A stretch of DNA of 64,000 nucleotides from Paenibacillus protaetiae (GCF_004135365.1 NZ_CP035492.1:868001-932000), one strand, 5' to 3'; shown: positions 29,258 to 38,823, counted from the stretch's first letter. A program made the numbers and translations. The notes: generated from the letters alone by a model not told the origin.

Positions 29258-29293
29258 AACCGTGGCGAAGAATACTTTGCTGCGGTTTTTTTT
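29258..29293 (+). terminator. Terminator / attenuator upstream of recA
   Basis: AACCG (29258-29262) pairs with CGGTT (29283-29287); an inner stem GCGAAG / CTTTGC is separated by a TG/TG mismatch; a T8 tract follows. It ends cinA readthrough and would also stop transcripts from the 29213-29241 promoter after about 45 nt. Confidence 0.75.
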
Positions 29294-29324
29294 CGTCCTG
29301 TTTTAGCCCTTGCATCAAAAAAAA

Positions 29325-29338
29325 CGAATGTATGTTCG
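29325..29338 (+). promoter_or_regulatory. LexA (DinR) SOS box of recA
   Basis: CGAATGTATGTTCG differs from the Bacillus consensus CGAACRNRYGTTYG at one position. It lies just upstream of the recA -35 element, where LexA can block the promoter. Confidence 0.85.
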
Positions 29339-29347
29339 AAAAAATGC

Positions 29348-29376
29348 TTGGCAAGGGGTATGAAAAAAGGTATCAT
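29348..29376 (+). promoter_or_regulatory. recA promoter
   Basis: TTGGCA at 29348-29353 and TATCAT at 29371-29376, spacer 17 bp, 10 bp downstream of the LexA box. Confidence 0.6.
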
Positions 29377-29407
29377 ACTAATATAAATGATGAAGGATGT
29401 GAGTTGA

Positions 29408-30466
29408 TTGTCGGATCGTCGCGCAGCATTGGAAATGGCATTGCGCCAAATCGAGAAACAATTCGGTAAAGGCTCGATTATGAAATTGGGCGAAACAGCA
29501 GGTATGCAAGTGGAAACAGTATCAAGCGGTTCGCTTGCTTTAGATATTGCATTAGGGATCGGCGGTTTTCCAAAAGGACGGATTATTGAAGTGTATGGAC
29601 CGGAGTCATCCGGTAAAACAACGGTTGCGCTTCATGCGATTGCGGAAGTGCAGCGTACAGGCGGCCAAGCTGCGTTTATTGATGCGGAGCATGCGCTTGA
29701 CCCGCTGTATGCAAGCAAACTGGGCGTCAATATTGACGAGTTGCTGCTTTCCCAGCCGGATACAGGCGAGCAAGCGCTTGAAATTGCAGAGGCGCTTGTA
29801 CGCAGCGGCGCCGTTGATATTATCGTTATCGACTCGGTAGCTGCACTTGTGCCTAAAGCGGAAATCGAAGGCGAAATGGGCGATTCGCATGTTGGTTTGC
29901 AGGCTCGTCTCATGTCTCAAGCACTTCGCAAGCTGTCTGGCGCCATCAGTAAATCGAAGACGATTGCGATCTTTATTAACCAGCTGCGCGAGAAGGTTGG
30001 CGTAATGTTCGGCAACCCGGAAACGACGCCTGGCGGCCGCGCTTTGAAATTCTACTCCAGCGTTCGTCTGGATGTACGCCGCGTGGAAACGATCAAGCAA
30101 GGCAACGATATGGTCGGCAACCGCACCCGGATCAAAGTCGTGAAAAATAAAGTAGCTCCTCCATTCAAACAAGCGGAAATCGATATTATGTACGGTGAAG
30201 GCATTTCGAAGGAAGGCAGCATCGTTGATATCGGCACGGAGATGGATATCGTACAGAAGAGCGGAGCATGGTTCTCTTATAACGGCGAGCGCCTCGGCCA
30301 AGGCCGCGAGAATGCGAAGCAATATTTGAAGGATCATCAAGAAATTTCACATGCCATTGAAATGAAAATCCGCGAGGAAAGCAATTTGCAGACGGAAGCG
30401 GCAATGGCCAAAGGCGCTGCTGTCTCCGTCGATGAAGAAGAAGAGCCGGAATTTGATCTTAATTAA
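29408..30466 (+). CDS. recA: Recombinase RecA
   Basis: A 352-residue recombinase for homologous recombination, DNA repair and LexA cleavage. Walker [10 protein letters not shown] is at residues 64-72, with [10 protein letters not shown] and [16 protein letters not shown] typical of RecA. The start is TTG at 29408 after GGATGTGAG. It is followed by its own terminator and then recX. Expression is expected to be SOS-inducible through the LexA box at 29325-29338. Confidence 0.97.
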   Translation: MSDRRAALEMALRQIEKQFGKGSIMKLGETAGMQVETVSSGSLALDIALGIGGFPKGRIIEVYGPESSGKTTVALHAIAEVQRTGGQAAFIDAEHALDPLYASKLGVNIDELLLSQPDTGEQALEIAEALVRSGAVDIIVIDSVAALVPKAEIEGEMGDSHVGLQARLMSQALRKLSGAISKSKTIAIFINQLREKVGVMFGNPETTPGGRALKFYSSVRLDVRRVETIKQGNDMVGNRTRIKVVKNKVAPPFKQAEIDIMYGEGISKEGSIVDIGTEMDIVQKSGAWFSYNGERLGQGRENAKQYLKDHQEISHAIEMKIREESNLQTEAAMAKGAAVSVDEEEEPEFDLN

Positions 30467-30476
30467 TGAAATGGAG

Positions 30477-30509
30477 ACGCCGTCCCAGCCGGGGCGGCGT
30501 AGCTTTTTT
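30477..30509 (+). terminator. Terminator after recA
   Basis: A 10-bp stem ACGCCGTCCC / GGGGCGGCGT with one GT pair, AGCC loop, then AGC and T6. Confidence 0.85.
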
Positions 30510-30538
30510 ATAAACCGGAATAAAGGAGGCGCGGCGGC

Positions 30539-31240
30539 ATGACGGAAGACCAACAAGCGGATAATGGGTTGTTTATAACGCTGGTGGAGCAGGATCGTTC
30601 GGAACGCCGCAGATACCGTATTTACGCAGGCGGAGAAGAACCGATTTTATTCGTTCATGAAGACTTGCTTATCCGCTACAGGCTGCTGAAGGGACAATTT
30701 GTTGACCCGGCGCTGCTTCCGGTAATTCAGGAAGAAGACGACCGGCACCGGGCATACACGCTTGCGTGTGTCTATTTAGGAGCAAAGCCGCGGACGAGCA
30801 AGCAGATCGAACAATATTTGCGCCGCAAGGAGCTTGGTGAAAGCCATATTGCTTATGCGCTCCAACGTTTAGAAACAGAGCATTATGTGGATGATGAAGA
30901 ATATGCCCGGCAATTTGCCAAACAGCGGATTCGTACCGCGCAAAAGGGCAGCCGCCTTGTAAAGCAGGAGCTTCAGCAGCGCGGCATATCTCGCCAAGCG
31001 GCGGAAGAAGCCGTAAATGCCATAGATGCCGGTGCCGAGCTCGCGGCAGCCAAAGCAGCCGCTGCCAAACGGTGGCGGGGGCTGAAAGGGGAACTGCCGG
31101 ACCGCAAGCGAAAGCTGACCGCTTTTTTGATGCGGAGGGGTTTCGCCGGCGATTTGATTCGAGAAGCAGTAAGGTCGGCCGCAGCAGACGGCATCGACAG
31201 CGATGAAGACGCAGAAGATGGGCTAATGCTTGACAATTGA
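30539..31240 (+). CDS. recX: Regulatory protein RecX
   Basis: A 233-residue protein of tandem three-helix repeats that modulates RecA filaments. Repeats are recognisable from AYTLACVYLGAKPRTSKQIEQYLRRKE and YVDDEEYARQFAKQRI. It has an N-terminal extension and an acidic tail (DSDEDAEDG). AAAGGAGG precedes the ATG. In B. subtilis recX is elsewhere, whereas the recA-recX pairing here is common in other bacteria. Some readthrough from recA is likely despite the terminator. Confidence 0.92.
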   Translation: MTEDQQADNGLFITLVEQDRSERRRYRIYAGGEEPILFVHEDLLIRYRLLKGQFVDPALLPVIQEEDDRHRAYTLACVYLGAKPRTSKQIEQYLRRKELGESHIAYALQRLETEHYVDDEEYARQFAKQRIRTAQKGSRLVKQELQQRGISRQAAEEAVNAIDAGAELAAAKAAAAKRWRGLKGELPDRKRKLTAFLMRRGFAGDLIREAVRSAAADGIDSDEDAEDGLMLDN

Positions 31241-31259
31241 ATTTGGCAAAAGATAAAAT
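31230..31259 (+). promoter_or_regulatory. Candidate sigma-A promoter for rny
   Basis: A perfect TTGACA at 31230-31235, inside the recX stop region, and TAAAAT at 31254-31259 with an 18-bp spacer. The leader would be about 155 nt. Confidence 0.45.
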
Positions 31260-31421
31260 GAATTTGTATTCCTTTCACAAAGAATCGATTTTCCTTCCAA
31301 AAATTGATTCGTAATGATTATTTTCGCCAAAAAGTTAAACTGTTAGAACGGTTTGGAACCGGCTGAAAACCTAATAACATCCCAAGTAGTCCTTGGTGCA
31401 TGCAGCAAGGAGGTGAACAAG

Positions 31422-32963
31422 ATGCAAGAAATATGGTGGATCTTGATCTGTCTCTTTGTTGGCGCAATTTTCTTTGGGGTTGGTTATTTTATTCGTAAAT
31501 CGATCGCAGAGGCGAAAATTTCCAGCGCTGAGCAAGCTGCAGCCCAAATCGTTGAAAATGCGAAAAAGGAAGCGGAAGCACAGAAGAAGGAAACGGTACT
31601 CGAAGCGAAAGATGAAGTCCATAAACTCCGGACTGAAGCAGAGAAAGATATTCGCGAGCGACGGAATGAAGCACAACGTCAAGAAAGACGTTTGGTTCAG
31701 AAAGAGGAGTCGCTGGATAAGAAGTTAGAGGCGCTAGAACGCAAAGAAGAATCTGTAGCCAACAAAGAAAAAAGGATCGACGAAACACAGCAGCAAATCG
31801 ATTCTCTGTACAAGCAACAGCTCAGCGAGCTGGAGCGCATCTCCAATCTGACGATGGAAGATGCAAGATCGATCATTTTGTCTAATGTAGAGCAGGAAGT
31901 TCGCCATGAGACGGCTCAGATGATTAAGGAAATCGAACAGCAAGCGAAGGAAGAAGCTGACAAGAAAGCGAGAGACATTATCTCTCTTGCCATCCAGCGT
32001 TGTGCTGCGGATCACGTAGCGGAAACGACGGTTTCGGTCGTAGCTTTGCCGAACGAAGAAATGAAAGGCCGCATTATCGGACGCGAAGGCCGCAATATTC
32101 GCGCCCTGGAAACATTGACCGGTATCGATCTCATTATCGACGATACACCGGAAGCGGTCATTTTATCCGGATTTGATCCGATTAGGCGTGAAATTGCCCG
32201 AACATCTCTTGAGAAGCTCGTAGCTGACGGACGTATCCACCCTGCCCGCATTGAGGAAATGGTTGAGAAATCCCGTAAGGAAGTAGATGAGCGAATCCGT
32301 GAATACGGTGAGCAAGCTACGTTTGAAGTAGGCGTACATGGATTGCACCCAGACCTTATTAAAATTCTTGGAAGATTGAAGTATCGGACAAGTTACGGTC
32401 AGAACGTTCTGAAACACTCCATGGAGGTTGCTTACTTGACAGGTCTAATGGCTGCAGAGCTTGGCGAAGATATTACGCTGGCCAAGCGCGCAGGCTTGCT
32501 GCATGACATCGGCAAAGCCCTTGACCATGAAGTGGAGGGCTCGCACGTTGAAATCGGCGTAGAGCTGGCGAAGAAATACAAAGAGCATCCGGTTGTGATC
32601 AACAGTATTGCATCTCACCACGGCGACGTGGAGGCAACTTCGGTTATCGCGATGCTGGTAGGCGCGGCAGACGCGTTGTCAGCAGCTCGTCCGGGAGCTC
32701 GGCGTGAGACGCTCGAGACGTACATTAAACGTCTGGAGAAGCTGGAAAACATTTCGGAATCGTTCGAAGGCGTTGAGAAATCGTACGCCATCCAAGCTGG
32801 CCGCGAAGTTCGCGTTATGGTTCAGCCTGAGAAAATCGACGATACGGAAGCGTTCCGCTTGGCACGGGATATTACGAAAAAAATCGAGAGTGAACTTGAT
32901 TATCCGGGACATATTAAAGTTACGGTTATCCGTGAAACTCGTGCCGTTGAGTACGCGAAGTAA
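31422..32963 (+). CDS. rny: Ribonuclease Y
   Basis: A 513-residue membrane-anchored endoribonuclease that starts mRNA decay in Firmicutes. It has an N-terminal membrane span (residues 4-24), a long charged coiled coil (about 30-190), a KH domain from about residue 212 ([15 protein letters not shown]), and an HD domain with [12 protein letters not shown] at about 360. The ATG at 31422 follows AAGGAGGTG; the frame is open to 31353. RNase Y works with the RicA-RicF-RicT complex (ricA is encoded later) and with RNase J and PNPase. Confidence 0.96.
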   Translation: MQEIWWILICLFVGAIFFGVGYFIRKSIAEAKISSAEQAAAQIVENAKKEAEAQKKETVLEAKDEVHKLRTEAEKDIRERRNEAQRQERRLVQKEESLDKKLEALERKEESVANKEKRIDETQQQIDSLYKQQLSELERISNLTMEDARSIILSNVEQEVRHETAQMIKEIEQQAKEEADKKARDIISLAIQRCAADHVAETTVSVVALPNEEMKGRIIGREGRNIRALETLTGIDLIIDDTPEAVILSGFDPIRREIARTSLEKLVADGRIHPARIEEMVEKSRKEVDERIREYGEQATFEVGVHGLHPDLIKILGRLKYRTSYGQNVLKHSMEVAYLTGLMAAELGEDITLAKRAGLLHDIGKALDHEVEGSHVEIGVELAKKYKEHPVVINSIASHHGDVEATSVIAMLVGAADALSAARPGARRETLETYIKRLEKLENISESFEGVEKSYAIQAGREVRVMVQPEKIDDTEAFRLARDITKKIESELDYPGHIKVTVIRETRAVEYAK

Positions 32964-32985
32964 TAATCGAATGTTGACTTGCGGA

Positions 32986-33010
32986 AGTGGCTGCTGTAGC
33001 AGCCACTTTT
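32986..33010 (+). terminator. Terminator between rny and ymdB
   Basis: A perfect 10-bp stem AGTGGCTGCT / AGCAGCCACT with a 2-nt spacer (loop of 4 or more when the ends open) and a short T tract. Probably partial, since ymdB follows without a clear promoter. Confidence 0.7.
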
Positions 33011-33045
33011 CTCGTCTGCATGGATAAAAGGATGAGGACAATTTG

Positions 33046-33839
33046 ATGAACGTATTGTTTGTAGGCGATATCGTTGGAAGCGTTGGCAGAGAGGCTTTGA
33101 AGCGTGTATTGCCTGCATTAAAAAGCAAATATAACCCGCATATCATTATTGTGAACGGCGAGAACTCGGCAGCCGGCAGAGGAATTACCGGTGCCATTGC
33201 CCGCGACTTTTTTTCGTGGGGGTTCATGGCATTACAATGGGCAACCATACGTGGGATAATAAAGATATTTTCGAATGGATCGATGATGAACCGCGAATAG
33301 TACGTCCGGCCAATTATCCGGAAGGTACGCCGGGAAGAGGCATGGCTTTTATAAAGGGAACTGGAAAAGAACTTGCGATCATTAATCTGCAAGGACGTAC
33401 TTATTTGCCGGCCATTGATTGCCCGTTTAATAAAGCGGATGAACTGGTAGCCGAAGCGCGCAGCCGTACCAGAAATATTTTGGTTGATTTCCATGCGGAA
33501 GTCACATCGGAAAAAATCGCGATGGGATGGCATTTGGACGGCAGAGCTTCCATTGTGGTAGGCACGCATACCCATGTGCAAACGAATGATGACCGGATAT
33601 TGCCGGGCGGAACGGCGTATTTGACCGATGTTGGCATGGTCGGGCCGCGGGATGGCGTATTAGGGATGGAACGGTCGGCTGTTATCCGCAAATTCCAGAC
33701 GCAGCTTCCGACAAGATTCGTTGTGGATGAAGGCGCATGGCATCTGCATGCGGTATCCGTCCAAATCGACGAGGCGACCGGACAAGCGAAGAAATTGGAA
33801 AAAATCCGTTTAACGGAAGATGAGTGGCTGCTAATGTAG
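33046..33839 (+). pseudogene. ymdB: ymdB metallophosphoesterase, frameshifted
   Basis: The product of an intact gene would be about 264 residues, a calcineurin-like cAMP/nucleotide phosphodiesterase (YmdB) involved in biofilm and motility decisions in B. subtilis. Metal motifs GDIVG, NGENSA, GNHTWDN and GTHTHVQTND are all present, but the frame breaks inside a G run at 33218-33222. Before it the frame encodes the first 59 residues; after it, the rest reads in the next frame to 33839. One added G restores FFSWGVHGITMGNHTWD. The rny-ymdB-spoVS order matches B. subtilis. Confidence 0.88.
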
Positions 33840-33903
33840 CCTCTCTAAATCTTGTAAAATTACAGAAAATTCGAAATGATTCGTAAAGTCATACAATAAA
33901 AGC

Positions 33904-33928
33904 AGGAATTTTTTAACCTTTCTCGAAT
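33904..33928 (+). promoter_or_regulatory. Sigma-H promoter for spoVS
   Basis: AGGAATTT at 33904-33911 and GAAT at 33925-33928 fit the sigma-H pattern (RnAGGAwWT, then RnnGAAT, about 11-12 bp between the extended elements). spoVS is sigma-H dependent in B. subtilis. Confidence 0.6.
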
Positions 33929-33978
33929 ACTATTTAATAGTGACATCCATCCATCAGTTCCCGAGGAGGTACTTTTTC

Positions 33979-34238
33979 ATGGAAGTATTAAAGGTTTCAG
34001 CAAAGTCCAATCCAAATTCCGTTGCAGGCGCGCTGGCTGGCGTGCTTCGTGAACGCGGCGCAGCTGAGTTGCAAGCAATCGGGCTGGTGCTCTTAACCAA
34101 GCAATTAAGGCTGTGGCGATTGCCAGGGGGTTCGTAGCTCCCAGCGGAGTGGATCTGATCTGCGTGCCGGCGTTTACCGATATTGTCATTGATGGAGAGG
34201 ACAGGACAGCGATCAAGCTGATCGTTGAACCGAGATAA
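33979..34238 (+). pseudogene. spoVS: spoVS stage V sporulation protein S, frameshifted
   Basis: The first 34 codons give the canonical SpoVS N terminus (EVLKVSAKSNPNSVAGALAG), then the frame breaks in GGG at 34081-34083. The shifted frame continues without mismatch through ALNQAIKAVAIARGF and DLICVPAFTDI to the stop at 34238. One added G gives an 86-residue protein, the exact B. subtilis length. SpoVS is an Alba-like factor that acts early in sporulation and in spore coat and core development. AGGAGGT precedes the ATG. Confidence 0.88.
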
Positions 34239-34281
34239 CCGATAATGTTATGAGTGGACCACAGTTCACCCCACCTTTTTA

Positions 34282-34316
34282 AAACCTGTTTACGGTACGA
34301 TGTAAACGGGTTTTTT
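34282..34316 (+). terminator. Terminator after spoVS
   Basis: Stem AAACCTGTTTAC / GTAAACGGGTTT (34282-34293 with 34302-34313) with one TG pair, then T6. Confidence 0.85.
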
Positions 34317-34428
34317 GCTTTTTTTGCAGGAAATGAATTTTTACGGGAAGGAATACAGGGGAACGTTGAAGGCTGGCGCTCAGATGCAGTGCGGCCGCAC
34401 AAATCGAAAATAAAGGGGAAACGGTGAA

Positions 34429-35382
34429 ATGAATATACCGGTTGCCGATTTTCATTGCGATGTATTGATGAAGCTGCTGGAAGATAACAAGCTGAGTTTT
34501 CAAGAGGATGCAACAGGGCAGCTGGACGTTACTTTACAAAAGTTGAAACAATCGGGTGCTGTTTTTCAGACGTTTGCGATTTTCACTTCGCTTACCCAAA
34601 GGGCAGGCATCGAGCCGGTCTTGGAAAGCATTGATTTATTCCACCGGCAGGTGCTGACGAATCCGGAAATACAATGGGTTCGCAGTAAGGAGGATTTGAA
34701 GGCAAGCATCAGCGGCGGCCGGATTGGCGCTATGTTATCAATTGAAGGGATGGACCGGCTGAACGGCAATCCGGCTATGCTGAGAAGCTTGTACGAGCTT
34801 GGCGTGCGTGCTGCCGGTTTCACCTGGAACAATGCCAACTGGGCGGCTGATGGGGCAATGGAGGAGCGCGGAGCCGGGCTGACGGCCAAAGGGAAGGAAT
34901 TCGTGCGGCTGTGCGACGAGCTTGGCATCCTGCTGGATGTTTCGCACTTGTCGGAGCGGGCATTCTGGGATATGGCGGATACAGCTTCCCGGACGATACT
35001 TGCGTCCCATTCGAATGCTTCTTCCATACTTCCGCATAAGCGCAATTTGTCCGACGATCAGATTAAGGCGATTATTGCGCTGCAAGGGGTTATAGGCGTC
35101 ACGTACGTGCCTTATTTTGTGAGCGGCCATTCGCCCGTGACGATCGAAGATCTGCTCCGGCATATCGAGCGTATTTGCGAGCTTGGCGGAGAGCAGCATG
35201 TGATGCTGGGATCGGATTTTGACGGCATTGAAGTTTATATTGACCAGTTGACTGGTCCGCAGGACGTGCAGCATCTGCAGGACGCGCTTCTTAAACGGTA
35301 TTCGGAAGAGCAGGTGCGGCGGTTTATGAGCGGCAATGCGATTCGGTTTTTGCTCCAGCACCTTCCGGATGGCCGTTCCTGA
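34429..35382 (+). CDS. Peptidase M19 family dipeptidase
   Basis: A 317-residue zinc dipeptidase of the renal dipeptidase (M19) family. The metal motif reads DFHCD near residue 7, where most members have D-x-H-N-D. Other conserved segments are LSIEGMDRL, LGVRAAGFTWNNAN, LLDVSHLSERAFWD, ASHSNASSILPHKRNL and MLGSDFDG. The ATG follows GGGGAAACGG. It is flanked by terminators, so it is probably a single-gene unit. The substrate (L,D or D,D dipeptides) cannot be told. Confidence 0.9.
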   Translation: MNIPVADFHCDVLMKLLEDNKLSFQEDATGQLDVTLQKLKQSGAVFQTFAIFTSLTQRAGIEPVLESIDLFHRQVLTNPEIQWVRSKEDLKASISGGRIGAMLSIEGMDRLNGNPAMLRSLYELGVRAAGFTWNNANWAADGAMEERGAGLTAKGKEFVRLCDELGILLDVSHLSERAFWDMADTASRTILASHSNASSILPHKRNLSDDQIKAIIALQGVIGVTYVPYFVSGHSPVTIEDLLRHIERICELGGEQHVMLGSDFDGIEVYIDQLTGPQDVQHLQDALLKRYSEEQVRRFMSGNAIRFLLQHLPDGRS

Positions 35383-35554
35383 ATCCATCAATTTCGATGC
35401 GGTAACCGATTATCGAAAACTATTATATTCCAAGCCAGCGGTTTTATCTTGCATTTTCATAGGTTCAATCATAAAATTACTGATGGCTGTTACTATACAA
35501 TGATCACATTTTTTTATAGCGGTGACCGTTTATTGAAAAGAGGAGTTGGGCATT

Positions 35555-37288
35555 TTGATCAGTCAATTGTCTTGGAAGATCGGCGGGCAGCAAGGGGAAG
35601 GCGTTGAAAGTACGGACCGGATTTTCTCCACAGCCTTAAACCGGCTGGGGTATTATTTGTATGGATACCGTCATTTCTCATCCCGGATTAAGGGTGGACA
35701 TACCAACAATAAAATTAGAATCAGTACGGAGCCGATTCGTGCGATTTCGGATGATCTCGACATTCTGGTTGCATTCGACCAAGAAAGCATTGATTTGAAT
35801 GCAGGCGAGCTGCGTGCCGGAGGCGTTATTGTCGCCGATGCGAAATTTAATCCAACCGTTCCTGAGCATATCGACGCTACGTTGTTTGCGGTGCCGATTA
35901 CGAAGCTGGCGGAGGAGCTTGGCACGTCACTGATGAAAAACATGGTGGCTTCCGGCGCTTCCTGGGCGCTGCTCGGCTTGCCGCTGGAAGTGTTCAACAA
36001 AGCGGTGGAGCAGGAATTTGGACGCAAGGGGCCAGCGGTTGTCGAAAAAAATATCGAAGCTGTCAAATGCGGCGCCGAATTTGTGCTGGAGCAAGCGGGC
36101 GGACCTCTGGAAGCGTTCAAGCTCGCGCCTGCGGACGGCAAGCAGAAGCTGTTTATGATCGGCAATGAAGCAATTGGCCTTGGCGCAATTGCAGCAGGCT
36201 GCCGGCTTATGTCGGCCTACCCGATTACGCCTGCATCGGAGATTATGGAATATTTGATTAAGAAGCTTCCGAAATTCGGCGGCACCGTTATTCAGACGGA
36301 AGATGAAATCGCAGCGGTTACGATGGCTATCGGGGCTAACTATTCCGGTGTGCGTACGATGACGGCATCCGCCGGCCCGGGCCTTTCCTTGATGATGGAA
36401 GCGATCGGTCTGGCAGGCATGACTGAGCAGCCGCTCGTTATTGTTGATACGCAGCGCGGCGGTCCGTCAACCGGCTTGCCAACGAAGCAGGAACAGTCTG
36501 ATTTGAACGCGATGGTGTACGGCACGCACGGCGAGATTCCGAAGATCGTCATTGCGCCTGCGTCAATTGAAGACTGTTTTTACGATATGATTGAAGCTTT
36601 TAACTTGTCCGAGCAATATCAGGTACCGGTTATCGTCATGACCGACCTGCAGCTTTCCCTCGGCAAGCAGTCTTGCGAACCGCTTGATTTGAATCAAGTG
36701 GCGATTAACCGCGGCAAGCTGGTCACCGAAGCTCCGGAGCTGGAAGCGGGCCAGCTGTTCAAACGGTATGAATTTACGGAAGACGGCGTCTCGCCGCGTG
36801 TACTGCCCGGCGATAAATACGGGCTTCACCATGTGACCGGCGTTGAGCATGATGAAACCGGACGCCCGTCGGAATCCGCGGTTAACCGTAAAAAAATGAT
36901 GGACAAACGGCTCTCTAAGCTGAACGGGCTATATATCCGCGAAGGGCTGCGCATTGATGCGCCTCACGAGACGCCGGATTTGCTCATTATTGGCATGGGT
37001 TCCACCGGCGGCACCATTGATCAAGCCCGCCAAAAGCTGGAGAAGGACGGATTGACTACGAACCATATTACGATTCGCCAAATTCATCCGTTCCCTGCCG
37101 AACAGCTTCTGCCTTTTGTGCAGCAAGCAGGCAAAGTGGTTGTGCTTGAAAACAATGCGACGGCTCAGCTAGCTAATCAGCTGAAAATGCATCTTGGCCA
37201 TGGCGACAAAATAGGGCATGTACTGAAATATGACGGAACGCCGTTCTTACCGGCTGAAGTCTATGAAGCTTGCAAGGAGCTGAACTAA
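35555..37288 (+). CDS. korA: 2-oxoacid:ferredoxin oxidoreductase, alpha (fused gamma-alpha) subunit
   Basis: A 577-residue subunit of a KorAB-type 2-oxoglutarate (or related 2-oxoacid):ferredoxin oxidoreductase. The N-terminal third is the gamma-like domain (GGQQGEGVESTDRIFS) and the rest is the TPP-enzyme alpha part, with AYPITPASEIMEYL and ETDEIAAV-like QTEDEIAAVTMAIGANY. I use the TTG at 35555, which is 9 bp after AGGAG; another TTG at 35546 abuts that site. korB follows 2 bp after the stop. Confidence 0.92.
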   Translation: MISQLSWKIGGQQGEGVESTDRIFSTALNRLGYYLYGYRHFSSRIKGGHTNNKIRISTEPIRAISDDLDILVAFDQESIDLNAGELRAGGVIVADAKFNPTVPEHIDATLFAVPITKLAEELGTSLMKNMVASGASWALLGLPLEVFNKAVEQEFGRKGPAVVEKNIEAVKCGAEFVLEQAGGPLEAFKLAPADGKQKLFMIGNEAIGLGAIAAGCRLMSAYPITPASEIMEYLIKKLPKFGGTVIQTEDEIAAVTMAIGANYSGVRTMTASAGPGLSLMMEAIGLAGMTEQPLVIVDTQRGGPSTGLPTKQEQSDLNAMVYGTHGEIPKIVIAPASIEDCFYDMIEAFNLSEQYQVPVIVMTDLQLSLGKQSCEPLDLNQVAINRGKLVTEAPELEAGQLFKRYEFTEDGVSPRVLPGDKYGLHHVTGVEHDETGRPSESAVNRKKMMDKRLSKLNGLYIREGLRIDAPHETPDLLIIGMGSTGGTIDQARQKLEKDGLTTNHITIRQIHPFPAEQLLPFVQQAGKVVVLENNATAQLANQLKMHLGHGDKIGHVLKYDGTPFLPAEVYEACKELN

Positions 37289-37290
37289 TT

Positions 37291-38157
37291 ATGGCTACAT
37301 TTAAAGACTTTAGAAATAATGTCAAACCGAACTGGTGCCCGGGCTGCGGAGATTTCTCCATTCAAGCCGCGATCCAGCGGGCGGCTGCCAATGTCGGTCT
37401 GGAGCCGGAACAGCTTGCCGTCATATCGGGCATCGGCTGCTCCGGCCGTATTTCCGGTTATATTAATGCATACGGCTTGCACGGCATCCACGGCCGCGCG
37501 CTGCCGATTGCCCAAGGGGTCAAGCTGGCGAACCGCGAGCTGACCGTCATCGCCTCCGGCGGCGACGGCGACGGCTTTGCGATCGGGATGGGCCATACCA
37601 TCCATGCGATTCGCCGCAACTTGAATATTACGTACATCGTCATGGACAATCAGATTTACGGCCTTACTAAAGGCCAAACGTCGCCGCGCAGCGCGGAAGG
37701 TTTTGTAACGAAATCTACGCCGGAAGGCTCGATCGAGTCGACGCTTTCGCCGCTTGAAATCGCAATGTCGGCTGGCGCGACGTTTGTGGCACAATCGTTT
37801 TCGAGTGATTTGAAGCAGCTGACAGCTTTAATTGAAGCCGGAATTAAGCACGAAGGCTTTTCGCTCATCAACGTGTTTAGTCCTTGCGTTACGTTTAATA
37901 AGATCAACACGTACGACTGGTTTAAGGAGCGTGTCGTTAATTTGGAGCAGTTTCCGGATTATGATGCGACGAACCGGATTGCGGCCATGAATAAAATTAT
38001 GGAGACGGAAGGCATGCTGACCGGCTTGATCTACCAGAACACGGAACGGAAATCGTACGAGGACATGATTCCGGGCTTCCAGCCTGAGGCGTTGGCGAAA
38101 CAGGATTTGGCGCTTTCGCAGGACCAATTCGACAGTCTTCTGGCGGAATTTAAGTAA
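37291..38157 (+). CDS. korB: 2-oxoacid:ferredoxin oxidoreductase, beta subunit
   Basis: A 288-residue TPP-binding subunit. The cysteine motif NWCPGCGDFSIQ lies at about residues 14-25, further Cys occur at GIGCSG, and the TPP/Mg motif GDGDGFAIGMGH with NQIYGLTKGQ is intact. Together with korA it oxidatively decarboxylates a 2-oxoacid to the acyl-CoA while reducing ferredoxin. A ferredoxin gene is not in the window. The ATG at 37291 uses AAGGAG inside korA. Confidence 0.93.
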   Translation: MATFKDFRNNVKPNWCPGCGDFSIQAAIQRAAANVGLEPEQLAVISGIGCSGRISGYINAYGLHGIHGRALPIAQGVKLANRELTVIASGGDGDGFAIGMGHTIHAIRRNLNITYIVMDNQIYGLTKGQTSPRSAEGFVTKSTPEGSIESTLSPLEIAMSAGATFVAQSFSSDLKQLTALIEAGIKHEGFSLINVFSPCVTFNKINTYDWFKERVVNLEQFPDYDATNRIAAMNKIMETEGMLTGLIYQNTERKSYEDMIPGFQPEALAKQDLALSQDQFDSLLAEFK

Positions 38158-38170
38158 TTAGTATATGATA

Positions 38171-38208
38171 AATAGGCATGCGGCCAAATCGGTCGTGTGC
38201 CTATTTTG
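38171..38208 (+). terminator. Terminator after korB
   Basis: AATAGGCA (38171-38178) pairs with TGCCTATT (38198-38205), extended by an imperfect inner stem; the T tract is short. Confidence 0.7.
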
Positions 38209-38247
38209 TCCATTTTCAAGTTACGATGAAACAGGGGGCAGTTTTCC

Positions 38248-38823
38248 ATGGTACATAAAATCGTTCCGGTGGGCGTATCCGCCAGACATATTCATTTATC
38301 GCAACAACATGTTGAACTCTTGTTTGGAGAAGGCTATCAGCTGACGGAAGCGAAACCGCTCTCTCAGCCCGGCCAATATGCGGCGAATGAAACGGTGGCT
38401 GTAACCGGGCCAAAAGGCAGCTTCCCGAAAGTCCGTATTTTGGGTCCGGCGCGTAAAGCAACGCAGCTGGAAGTTTCACGTACGGATGCATTTGCGCTGG
38501 GTATCAATCCGCCGGTACGCGAGTCGGGCAATATTGCCGGTTCGGCAGGAATTACCATTAAAGGGCCGGCGGGCGAGCTGACGATCGAGGAAGGCGTCAT
38601 TGTTGCCGCCAGACATATTCATTTTCATACGACCGATGCAGAGAAGTGGGGCATTCAGGATAAACAGCTGCTGAAAGTCCGTTTTGAAGGCGAACGCGGC
38701 GTTGTGTTTGAAAATGTTATTGCGCGGGTATCGCCTGATTTTGCGCTGGATATGCATATTGATACGGACGAAGCGAATGCGGCAGGCATCAGCAACGGCG
38801 ATAAAGCGCAAATCATTGAGTAG
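38248..38823 (+). CDS. pduL: PduL-type phosphate acyltransferase
   Basis: A 191-residue protein with the tandem PduL domain that moves an acyl group between CoA and phosphate. Both zinc-binding motifs are present: SARHIHL (residues 11-17) and AARHIHF (about 121-127). No microcompartment shell genes or encapsulation-peptide context are visible, so it is probably a housekeeping phosphotransacetylase. The neighbouring korAB (acyl-CoA producer) suggests acyl-CoA use, but this is inference. Confidence 0.9.
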   Translation: MVHKIVPVGVSARHIHLSQQHVELLFGEGYQLTEAKPLSQPGQYAANETVAVTGPKGSFPKVRILGPARKATQLEVSRTDAFALGINPPVRESGNIAGSAGITIKGPAGELTIEEGVIVAARHIHFHTTDAEKWGIQDKQLLKVRFEGERGVVFENVIARVSPDFALDMHIDTDEANAAGISNGDKAQIIE

